Assembly: GCA_036660495.1 (NCBI GenBank)
Contig: JAVXAN010000002.1
Location: 1 to 36,995, forward strand
Direction of reading: 5' to 3'
DNA: 36,995 bases
Origin: JAVXAN01 sp036660495
GTDB taxonomy: Bacteria > Bacillota_I > Bacilli_A > RF39 > UBA660
This document shows, piece after piece, positions 9,638 through 17,454 of this stretch; the first letter of the stretch is position 1; each line of letters begins with the position of its first letter. The translations under genes and the position numbers were made by a program. The notes under the pieces were generated by a model. The model made no database searches. It worked only from the letters and a program-made list of their open reading frames with translations, and was not told the origin of the DNA.

Positions 9638-12600
9638 TTGGACTAATGATCAGCAACAAGCAATCACAACAAGAGGTGGTAAGGTTTTAGTTAGTGCTGC
9701 TGCTGGAAGTGGGAAAACCGCCGTACTAACAGAAAGAGTTGTTAATTATTTGATTAATGGTGGTAATATAAATGAACTTTTAATAGTTACTTTTACAAAC
9801 GCAGCTTCTTTTGAAATGAAATCAAGAATTAAAGAAAGTATTCAAAAAGAAATTAATAAAAATCCAGCAAACAGTCATTTGAAAAAGCAAATTTTATTAA
9901 TTGAAATGGCTAAAATCACTACGATGGATTCTTTTTATGGAGATATTGTTAAAGAAAACTTTGAAAAGTTGAAAATTATGCCGAATTTTAAAATATTAAC
10001 CAATGAAGAGGAAAATATTTTAAAAAATAAAGTTGCTAGTCTTATTTTGGAAAATGAATTTGAACATAATGATTTGCGTTATGTTAAATTGCTTAACATG
10101 TTTAACGCAAATAGTGAAGATTTAATTAAAAGCGTGATTTTAAAAATTAGTAATTTTTTAGATACCATTCCGTTTTATGAAACGTTTTTAAATAAATGCA
10201 AAGAAAATTATGCTGAAGATAGTTTATATTACAAAGACTTATTATTTAATAGTATTAAAGAAAAAATGATTTCTTATAAAGTTCTCTATTTAGATATTAA
10301 GGAAGAATTATATAAAGCTTCAAGTGATTTTGATAAACTAGATAATAACTTTAAAAATGAAATAAATTTAATTAATCAAATTATTGATACTAATAATTTT
10401 GATGATTTAAGCCTGGTTTTTAGAACGCATTCATTTATACGGTTAGCTACTATAAAAGGTCATAAAGATGATCCTACTTTTAATAAGTATAAAGTGATAA
10501 GAGAAGATTTAAAGAAAACTGTAACAAAAGATTTATCTGAGTTTGCTTTTATAACGGAGGATTTATATAAAAGTGAGCAACAAGCAATAAAAAGCAATCT
10601 TGATAAGCTTAGCCAAATAGTTATAAAGTTTAAGAATATGCTTTTAAATGAAAAGATTAAAAATAACGTTTATTCGTTTAGTGACATTTCACACTTTGTA
10701 ATTAAACTATTAATAAACAATGGAAATAAAACCATTCTTGCTAAAAATATATCTAAAACATATAAAGAAATTTTAATTGATGAATATCAAGATACTAATC
10801 ATTTACAAAGCTTAATATTTAATACTATATCTGATAATGGTAACAACTTGTTTGTTGTTGGAGATGTTAAGCAAAGTATTTATCGTTTTAGAAGTGCTTG
10901 TCCAGAAATATTTAATGAAGATAAAAGTAAGGCTAGATGTGATGGATTCCCAAGGCTTATAACTTTATCTAAGAACTTTAGAAGCAGAAAACAGGTTTTA
11001 GACTTTTGTAATTTTATATTTGAAAATACTATGACTACTTTCTTGGGTGAAGTTGATTATAATGAATCAGAAAAGCTTTACCTTGGAGCAGATTTTAAAG
11101 AAAATGATAATGCTGTGCCTGAGATTCATATAATAAATAATGAAGAAAAAACCGATGACGATGATTTATCAAATGTTCAAAAAGAAGCCATATACACAGC
11201 AGAAAGAATTAAAAAGTTATTAGATGAAAAGTATCAAGTTTATGATAATAAAAAGCAATTATATAGAATTATAACGCCTAAGGATATTGTTATCTTATTT
11301 AGAACATTAAAAAACGCCGAAACATATCGAAAGGCACTAATAAAAAGGGGAATTAACGTTTATTGTGAAAGTTCTAAATTATATTTTGATAATTATGAAA
11401 TCCAGTTAGTTATTGCTTTATTAAAGGTTATTGATAATGGGTATGATGATGTGGCTTTAATGGCTACGTTAACTTCAAACTTATTTAACATATCAGAAGA
11501 TTCTGTTGCTAATTTAAAAGCGTTAAACAATTATGGCTATTTGTATGATGTCTTAAAAACAAGTGATGATGAGAAGATAAAAACTGTTTTAAAAACAATT
11601 GATGATTTTAAAAGATATAGTTTAAATAATTCCTTATATAGTTTAATAAATTATGTATATAATAAGCTAAATGTTATTCCCATAATAGGATTTGATTCAT
11701 CAAGTGTTAAGAATTTAACCCTTATGATTAAATATGCTTTATTATTTGAAGAAAAAAGTACGAAAACATTACATGAATTTGTTTCTTATATAGAAGAAAT
11801 CCTTTTACAAAAAGGTTCTTTTGAAGGGGCAAACCCAATTTCACAAGGTGATAACGTTTTAATAACTACAATTCATAAATCAAAGGGTTTAGAATATCCT
11901 ATTGTATTTTTATGTGAAACTGGTAGGAAGTTTAATTTTAAAGATTTAACAGCAAATTTAATGATTGATGAAAACTTAGGAATTACATTTAACCTAAGTG
12001 ACAATAAAAACAACGTAAAATATGAATCGGTTTCAATGATGCTATTTAAGGAAGTTAAAAAACAGATGCAGTTGTCGGAAGAATTAAGAATTTTATATGT
12101 TGCATTAACGAGAGCTAAGGAAAAACTGATAATAATTGGTGTTACTAATAATTTAACTAGTTTAGTTAATAACGCTAGTGCTAAAATAGGGGATAATAAA
12201 ACAATATCTAACTTATATTTAAAGAATGCCTCTAGCTATTTATCGTGGATTATTGCAAATCTTTTGAGACATCCTTCAGCAACTGATCTTAGAGATATAA
12301 GTAACATTTCTAATAAGGTTTTTAATAGTAATTCAAACGTTGTAACATATATAAAAAACGCTTCAGAAATAAATGAAGATGAGTTTACTAATGATGAAAA
12401 TAAGCATACCTTTGTTTTTAATGAAGATGTATCAGAAATTTTAAACTATACTTATAAGAACGAGGCATTAACTAAAGTACCAAATAAATTAAGTGTAACG
12501 GATTTAAAAAAAAGAAATAGTGATCATTATTATAAAAAGCCCTCTTTTTTAAATAATAAAAAATCATCAGCAAGTATAGGTACTTTATATCATAAAATAT

Positions 12601-13061
12601 TTGAGGTATTACCTCTTGAAAAATATAATGTTTCCTTACTTGAAGAAAAATTAAAAGATTTAGTTAAAGAAGGTGTTGTTTCCCAAAATGAAATTTTTAA
12701 AGTAGATATCAACAAGTTGTTTTGTTATTTAACCTCAGATATTTATGATATGATGATTTCAGCTGATGAAGTATTAAGAGAAGAAAAAATAATTTTTACT
12801 ATTCCTAGTTCATATTATGATATAAACCTTAAAGAAGGTAATATTCTAGTTGATGGAACAATTGATTTATTATTTTTAAAAGACAATGTTTATTATATTG
12901 TTGATTATAAAACAGATGATGTAAAAGTAGCGCAAGAATTAAAAGACCGTTATAAGATTCAACTGGATTTATATGAACTTGCTGTTAAAAGTAAATTTAA
13001 AGCAAGTTTTATAAAAAAATACATATATTCTATAAAGTTAAATAGGTTTATAGAAGTATAG
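9630..13061 (+). CDS. addA: AddA helicase-nuclease
   Basis: 1143 residues from the ATG at 9630, whose ribosome binding site GAAGGTG lies inside the end of addB. This is the UvrD/RecB-like motor and nuclease subunit. Motifs in order are: Walker A SAAAGSGKT (22-30), TFTNAASFEMKSRI, DEYQDTNHLQ (motif II), VGDVKQSIYRFR (motif III), TTIHKSKGLEYPIVFL (motif V), and EELRILYVALTRAKEKL (motif VI). The C-terminal nuclease domain carries GTLYHKIFEVL, VDGTIDLLF (about 1074) and YYIVDYKTDD. All parts needed for ATP-driven unwinding and cleavage look intact. It forms the heterodimer with the upstream addB product. The stop is TAG, and glyA starts nine bases later with its own AGGAGG, so the run is probably one operon. 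Confidence 0.96.
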   Translation: MPNWTNDQQQAITTRGGKVLVSAAAGSGKTAVLTERVVNYLINGGNINELLIVTFTNAASFEMKSRIKESIQKEINKNPANSHLKKQILLIEMAKITTMDSFYGDIVKENFEKLKIMPNFKILTNEEENILKNKVASLILENEFEHNDLRYVKLLNMFNANSEDLIKSVILKISNFLDTIPFYETFLNKCKENYAEDSLYYKDLLFNSIKEKMISYKVLYLDIKEELYKASSDFDKLDNNFKNEINLINQIIDTNNFDDLSLVFRTHSFIRLATIKGHKDDPTFNKYKVIREDLKKTVTKDLSEFAFITEDLYKSEQQAIKSNLDKLSQIVIKFKNMLLNEKIKNNVYSFSDISHFVIKLLINNGNKTILAKNISKTYKEILIDEYQDTNHLQSLIFNTISDNGNNLFVVGDVKQSIYRFRSACPEIFNEDKSKARCDGFPRLITLSKNFRSRKQVLDFCNFIFENTMTTFLGEVDYNESEKLYLGADFKENDNAVPEIHIINNEEKTDDDDLSNVQKEAIYTAERIKKLLDEKYQVYDNKKQLYRIITPKDIVILFRTLKNAETYRKALIKRGINVYCESSKLYFDNYEIQLVIALLKVIDNGYDDVALMATLTSNLFNISEDSVANLKALNNYGYLYDVLKTSDDEKIKTVLKTIDDFKRYSLNNSLYSLINYVYNKLNVIPIIGFDSSSVKNLTLMIKYALLFEEKSTKTLHEFVSYIEEILLQKGSFEGANPISQGDNVLITTIHKSKGLEYPIVFLCETGRKFNFKDLTANLMIDENLGITFNLSDNKNNVKYESVSMMLFKEVKKQMQLSEELRILYVALTRAKEKLIIIGVTNNLTSLVNNASAKIGDNKTISNLYLKNASSYLSWIIANLLRHPSATDLRDISNISNKVFNSNSNVVTYIKNASEINEDEFTNDENKHTFVFNEDVSEILNYTYKNEALTKVPNKLSVTDLKKRNSDHYYKKPSFLNNKKSSASIGTLYHKIFEVLPLEKYNVSLLEEKLKDLVKEGVVSQNEIFKVDINKLFCYLTSDIYDMMISADEVLREEKIIFTIPSSYYDINLKEGNILVDGTIDLLFLKDNVYYIVDYKTDDVKVAQELKDRYKIQLDLYELAVKSKFKASFIKKYIYSIKLNRFIEV

Positions 13062-13070
13062 GAGGACTTT

Positions 13071-14294
13071 ATGAAAGAAGAAATATTTGAATTGATTCAA
13101 AAAGAATCAAGAAGGCAAGCAAATACAATTGAGCTTATAGCTTCTGAAAACTTTGTGTCAAATGACGTTTTAAAAGCTCAAGGAAGCATTCTTACTAATA
13201 AGTACGCGGAAGGTTATCCTAAAAATCGGTATTATGGTGGTTGTGAGTTTATTGATGAGATTGAAACAATGGCTATTAATAGTGCCAAAGCTTTATTTAA
13301 TGTTAAGTTTGCAAACGTTCAGCCACACTCTGGCACTTCAGCTAACATGGCCGTATACCGAGCGCTACTTAACAAAGAGGATAAGGTTTTAGGAATGGAT
13401 TTAGATTCTGGAGGACATTTATCTCATGGATCAAGCATGAGTTTTAGTGGAATGGATTACAACTTTATTTCTTATATGGTAGAAAAAGAAACTTGTCAGA
13501 TAAACTATGATGAGGTAAGAAAAATAGCTTTAAGAGAAAGGCCAAAACTAATAGTTGCGGGGGCAAGTAGTTATTCTAGAAAAATTGATTTTGCTGAGTT
13601 TAGGGATATTGCAGATAGTTGTGGTGCACTGTTAATGGTAGACATGGCCCACATTGCTGGTTTAGTAGCTGCTGGTCTTCATCAAAATCCATGCAAGTAT
13701 GCTCACGTGGTAACTGCAACAACTCATAAAACTCTAAGAGGTCCAAGGGGAGGAATCATTTTAACTAATAGTGAAGAATTAATAAAAAAAATAAATAGTA
13801 GTGTTTTTCCAGGGATGCAAGGAGGACCTCTAATGCACGTTATAGCAGCCAAAGCAGTTTGCTTTAGCGAAGCTTTAGAACAATCATTTGTTAATTACCA
13901 AAAGCAAGTTATCAAGAATGCTAAAATATTATGTGATGTTTTAAAAATGGAAGAATTTAAAATTGTTACAAATGGTACGGATAATCATATTGTGTTAGTT
14001 GATGTGAAAAAATCACTTAACATGACTGGTAAAGAAGCCGAAAGTATTTTAGAATCAATTGGAATAACTTGTAATAAAAACATGATCCCGTTTGATACTA
14101 CTACGCCTTTTATAACTAGTGGGATTAGACTTGGAGTAAGTGCTATGACAACTAGAGGATTTAAAGAAAACGAGTTTATGGAAGTTGGGAAAATAATATC
14201 AAAATGTCTTAAAAACTTTGATGACAAAGTTTTAATGGAAAGTTTAAAAGAAAAGACAAGAAAATTGTGTGAAAAGTTTAGAGTGTATAATTAG
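13071..14294 (+). CDS. glyA: serine hydroxymethyltransferase
   Basis: 407 residues, the expected size. SHMT converts serine and tetrahydrofolate into glycine and 5,10-methylene-THF using pyridoxal phosphate. Recognisable parts are IELIASENFVS near the N-terminus, TNKYAEGYPKNRYYGGCEFID, QPHSGTSANMAVY, VDMAHIAGLVAAGLHQNP, and the PLP-lysine motif TATTHKTLRGPRGG with K220. PGMQGGPLMHVIAAKAVCF and TTPFITSGIRLGVSAMTTRG follow. The start is fixed by AGGAGG seven bases upstream. It lies between addA and folD; folD uses the methylene-THF that GlyA makes, so the two form a natural one-carbon pair. Stop codon is TAG. Confidence 0.98.
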   Translation: MKEEIFELIQKESRRQANTIELIASENFVSNDVLKAQGSILTNKYAEGYPKNRYYGGCEFIDEIETMAINSAKALFNVKFANVQPHSGTSANMAVYRALLNKEDKVLGMDLDSGGHLSHGSSMSFSGMDYNFISYMVEKETCQINYDEVRKIALRERPKLIVAGASSYSRKIDFAEFRDIADSCGALLMVDMAHIAGLVAAGLHQNPCKYAHVVTATTHKTLRGPRGGIILTNSEELIKKINSSVFPGMQGGPLMHVIAAKAVCFSEALEQSFVNYQKQVIKNAKILCDVLKMEEFKIVTNGTDNHIVLVDVKKSLNMTGKEAESILESIGITCNKNMIPFDTTTPFITSGIRLGVSAMTTRGFKENEFMEVGKIISKCLKNFDDKVLMESLKEKTRKLCEKFRVYN

Positions 14295-14313
14295 TAACAA
14301 GGTGGGGTGAATT

Positions 14314-15201
14314 ATGAATAACGTAATTGACGGTAAAGAAACAAGCAAAAAAATAAAGCAAGAATTAAAGGAAAAAATAAAAAGCCAGAATATATTTTCT
14401 TCTTTAGCAGTAGTTCAAATTGGTAATAATGCGTCAAGTAACATATATGTTAGAAATAAAAAGAGTGTTTGTGAAGAATTAGGTATAGCTTTTAAACTCA
14501 TAAAGTTTGATGAAGCCATAGCTCAGGATTTAGTTATAATAGAAATAAATAAACTAAATAATGATCCGTTAATTAATGGAATAATTGTTCAATTACCATT
14601 ACCAAAAGGTTTTAATGAGGGTGAAATAATTAATACCATTATTCCAATAAAAGATGTTGATGGTTTAACTTATACAAACGTTGGTAATTTATCGTTAGAA
14701 AACGAATGTTTAGTATCATGTACACCTCTTGGAGTAATGGCATTATTAAAAAATTATCAAGTAAATTTAACTAGTAAAAACGTTGTTATAGTAGGAAGAA
14801 GTAACTTGGTTGGGAAACCGTTAATCCAGCTTCTTTTAAAGGAAAATGCTACGGTCACGATTTGTCACTCAAAAAGTAAAAACATTAAAAACTTTACTAA
14901 AAACGCTGATGTTTTAATTGTAGCTGCAGGACACCCTAATTTAATTACTAAGGAAATGGTTAAAGAAAAGGTGATTGTTATAGATGTTGGAATAACTAGA
15001 GAAAATGATTTGATTTGTGGAGATGTTGATTATTCTTCAGTAAGTAAGAAGGCTGCGTTAATTACCCCGGTTCCAGGTGGAGTTGGTCCGATGACAGTTA
15101 CGATGCTGATGAAAAACGTTGTTAAAGCATATGAATTTCAAAACCAAAAATTAAAAAAAAGAAACAAAGAGGTTTTACAAAATTATGAAGAACAGTTTTG
15201 A
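14314..15201 (+). CDS. folD: methylene-THF dehydrogenase / methenyl-THF cyclohydrolase
   Basis: 295 residues. FolD oxidises 5,10-methylene-THF with NAD(P) and hydrolyses the product to 10-formyl-THF. Motifs visible are IDGKETSKKIK, the catalytic YVRNKK (Y45, K49), IIVQLPLP, KDVDGLT (usually DGF), the Rossmann VVIVGRSNLVGKPL, TVTICHSKSKN, VAAGHPNLI, DVGITR, and TPVPGGVGPMTVTML. The start follows AAGGTGGGGTG. The tail after the usual end (about 25 residues, Lys/Asn/Gln-rich) is longer than typical. It is the only chromosomal gene in the window that ends in TGA, in fact a tandem TGA-TGA, because its 3' end overlaps the next gene by 17 bases in another frame. Confidence 0.97.
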   Translation: MNNVIDGKETSKKIKQELKEKIKSQNIFSSLAVVQIGNNASSNIYVRNKKSVCEELGIAFKLIKFDEAIAQDLVIIEINKLNNDPLINGIIVQLPLPKGFNEGEIINTIIPIKDVDGLTYTNVGNLSLENECLVSCTPLGVMALLKNYQVNLTSKNVVIVGRSNLVGKPLIQLLLKENATVTICHSKSKNIKNFTKNADVLIVAAGHPNLITKEMVKEKVIVIDVGITRENDLICGDVDYSSVSKKAALITPVPGGVGPMTVTMLMKNVVKAYEFQNQKLKKRNKEVLQNYEEQF

Positions 15202-15466
15202 TGATGTTTTTCCAGATAGGTTTCCATATATAGACCTTCATGGGGAAACTAGCGATTCACTTCCTTTTTTAATAAATGATTATATAAATGATAATTATAA
15301 GCTTGGAAATCAGGTTGTTGTAATAATCCACGGAATAGGATTAGGAGTGCTTAAGAAAGAAGTACAAAATTGCTTAAAAAGCAATAAAAAAGTATCTAGT
15401 TATCATGTTAATTTTTATAACGCAGGATGTACAATGGTTTATATAAATAAAGCTAAAAACATCTAA
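15185..15466 (+). CDS. small Smr-domain protein
   Basis: 93 residues consisting almost only of an Smr domain: DLHG at residues 18-21, then VVIIHGIGLGVLKKEV with the HG-xG-x-GxL signature, and a C-terminal beta strand. Smr domains cut or bind nucleic acid; they occur at the C-terminus of MutS2 and as stand-alone proteins. No MutS2 ATPase part is present here. The gene overlaps folD by 17 bases, with AAGAGG inside folD as ribosome binding site, so it is probably translationally coupled. DLHG, usually catalytic, is intact. The exact substrate is unknown. Confidence 0.85.
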   Translation: MKNSFDDVFPDRFPYIDLHGETSDSLPFLINDYINDNYKLGNQVVVIIHGIGLGVLKKEVQNCLKSNKKVSSYHVNFYNAGCTMVYINKAKNI

Positions 15467-15487
15467 TATTTATTAGTTGTTTTTTTA
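15453..15487 (+). terminator. terminator of the addBA-glyA-folD-smr run
   Basis: AACATCTAATA and TATTAGTTGTT pair with one mismatch around a TTT loop and run straight into TTTTTT; the smr stop codon lies in the 5' arm. Confidence 0.7.
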
Positions 15488-15511
15488 TAATAAAATGTTT
15501 TTTTATAATAT

Positions 15512-15540
15512 TTGACTTTTATATACTTTTATGTTAATAT
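15512..15540 (+). promoter_or_regulatory. promoter of the Cys-rich repeat protein
   Basis: TTGACT (15512-15517), 17 bases, TAATAT (15535-15540), 31 bases before the ATG, followed by AGAGGGGG as ribosome binding site. Confidence 0.65.
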
Positions 15541-15571
15541 ATTGGCCATTCAATGAAGAGGGGGTATTTTC

Positions 15572-17392
15572 ATGGAAGAAAGAAGAGGTTTAGATATTAA
15601 AGGTTTTTTAGTTAGATTAGTACTTATAATCATGTTTATCTTTTTGTTAATATGGTTATTTCCAGTTGCTAACTTAAAGCCACTTAATAATCAAATATTT
15701 AGTGATAACTTAGGTAGAATGAAGGATGTAGCTAAAAGTTATTATACGGTTGAGAGATTGCCAAAAGAAGTTAACGGTAAGGTTAGAATGTCTTTAGAAG
15801 AAATGATTAATAATAAGCTTATTTTACCTTTAACTGACTCAAATGGTAAATATTGTAGTTCTAAAAAGTCATATATAGAAGTTTCAAAATTGCAAAATGA
15901 GTATGTAATAAAAACTTATTTATCTTGTACTGATAAAACAGATTACGTATTAGAACATTTTGGGTGCTATGATATTTGTAGTGATATGTGTAAAACTTTA
16001 GCAACAACTGGTGCTAAAACCACTACAGCTTATGTTAAAAACACTACTAGAAATGATGGTAAGCTTTATGAATATGAATTCGTAAAGACTAAGTATAATG
16101 AAGTTTTTGATAAATACGTTTGTTCAAATGGATATAACGTTGTTGGATCAAGCTGTATAAAAGAGGGTTCTAAGACGGTAACTGTTAACGCTAATAAAAA
16201 CATTAAAAATGAAACCTCAACTAGCGTTATTAACGCTACGGCAAACATTAATGATAAAACCGAGTTGGTTAATTCAGTATGTGAAAATAACACTGTAACT
16301 TCAACTATTAATGCATCACCTTCAAGTATAAAAAATACAATTGATGCAACGAGGGATTATGAAACGGAAACTGTTAATGCAATTAAATATAACGTGACTA
16401 GTGAAAAAACAGCTAATAAAATAACTAAAACAACTAACGCTAATTATATTACAAGTACAACTTATGATATAATAACGGCAACAAAATACATGGTGGGGTA
16501 TACACCATGGTCTTATGATTATACAAGAATAAGTACTAGATCAGGTTTAGCGTATGAAAACGAGTATGAAAAGCAAGCTTATTTTGATGAAAGTTGGTTA
16601 GAACTTACTTGTAGTACTTGTACAACAACGGTTAGAAAATATAAGTATTATCATTACGTTCGTAAAGCATCTTATGAATATTCATGTGAAAAATTTGCTG
16701 GATACACGTTAGATGGAAATACTTGTAAAAAGCCTATTGTATCTACTTATTGTCCAGCTGGATTTAGTCCAAATGGATCTGTTTGTAGTAAAACAACTGT
16801 GTCTTATAGTTGTCCAGAAGGATATAATCTAAATGGTACTAAATGTACTAAAGTAACTACTAATTATAAGTGTAATGATGGCTATGTTCAAAATGGTACA
16901 ACTTGTAGTAGACAAGTTCCTATTTATAGGTGCCCAGCTGGATATTCTTTAAACGGAACAAAGTGTGTTGGTAGTAAAACAATATATAGTTGTCCTGATA
17001 ATACTAGTGATAAAACGTATATATTAAATGGGACAAAGTGTTCAGTTAAATCAACTGTTAAAGTATGCACTTGTCCATCAGGAACAAGTCCAACAACGGA
17101 TGAAAATAGATGTGCTAAAAGAACATCAAGTACAACTTATAGCTGTCCGTTAGAATATACTTTAAATGGAATAAAGTGTTCAAAGGAGACAATCACTCAA
17201 AAGGTAAGTTATTCATGTGATAATGATTATATTTTAAGTGGTGCATTATGTTTAAAAACGATAAATTCAAAAGATACTAAAGATGCAAATAAAACTTATA
17301 AAATTATAAGTACAACAAGCTATAAATGGTCAACTAAGACTAATTTAGGTGATGGATGGATTTATACAGGAAATAAAAGGACATTAAAATAA
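15572..17392 (+). CDS. membrane-anchored, pilin-like protein with Cys-rich repeats
   Basis: 606 residues in one unit with its own promoter and terminator. One transmembrane segment lies at about 12-32. It is followed by a region (38-120) reminiscent of pseudopilins: helix NLGRMKDVAKSYYTV, then MSLEEMINNKLILPL, then two cysteines around a beta strand pattern (C95, C119). A Thr/Asn/Lys-rich stretch (200-320) follows. From about 370 to 563 there are roughly nine imperfect repeats of 18-25 residues of the form Y-x-C-P-x-G-Y-x-LNGTKC, each with two or three cysteines; one more copy sits at 182-196. These should form small disulfide-bonded modules outside the cell. No LPxTG or catalytic motif is seen. 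Function unknown; adhesion or a surface fibre is a reasonable inference. Confidence 0.8.
   Translation: MEERRGLDIKGFLVRLVLIIMFIFLLIWLFPVANLKPLNNQIFSDNLGRMKDVAKSYYTVERLPKEVNGKVRMSLEEMINNKLILPLTDSNGKYCSSKKSYIEVSKLQNEYVIKTYLSCTDKTDYVLEHFGCYDICSDMCKTLATTGAKTTTAYVKNTTRNDGKLYEYEFVKTKYNEVFDKYVCSNGYNVVGSSCIKEGSKTVTVNANKNIKNETSTSVINATANINDKTELVNSVCENNTVTSTINASPSSIKNTIDATRDYETETVNAIKYNVTSEKTANKITKTTNANYITSTTYDIITATKYMVGYTPWSYDYTRISTRSGLAYENEYEKQAYFDESWLELTCSTCTTTVRKYKYYHYVRKASYEYSCEKFAGYTLDGNTCKKPIVSTYCPAGFSPNGSVCSKTTVSYSCPEGYNLNGTKCTKVTTNYKCNDGYVQNGTTCSRQVPIYRCPAGYSLNGTKCVGSKTIYSCPDNTSDKTYILNGTKCSVKSTVKVCTCPSGTSPTTDENRCAKRTSSTTYSCPLEYTLNGIKCSKETITQKVSYSCDNDYILSGALCLKTINSKDTKDANKTYKIISTTSYKWSTKTNLGDGWIYTGNKRTLK
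16685..17260 (+). repeat. Cys-rich protein repeats in coding sequence
   Basis: About nine imperfect repeats encode Y-x-C-x-x-G-Y-x-LNGTKC modules (for example CPEGYNLNGTKC, CPAGYSLNGTKC). They have diverged at DNA level, unlike the 30-bp array at 28031-28510, so they are an older expansion. Confidence 0.75.
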
Positions 17393-17395
17393 TTA

Positions 17396-17425
17396 AAAGG
17401 GGCTTAATTAAAGCTCTTTTTTTTG
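17396..17425 (+). terminator. terminator before priA
   Basis: AAAGGGGCTT, loop AATTA, AAGCTCTTTT (two G-U pairs) followed by a T-run. Confidence 0.75.
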
Positions 17426-17454
17426 TTATACTATATAAATAAGGCGGTGATAAT

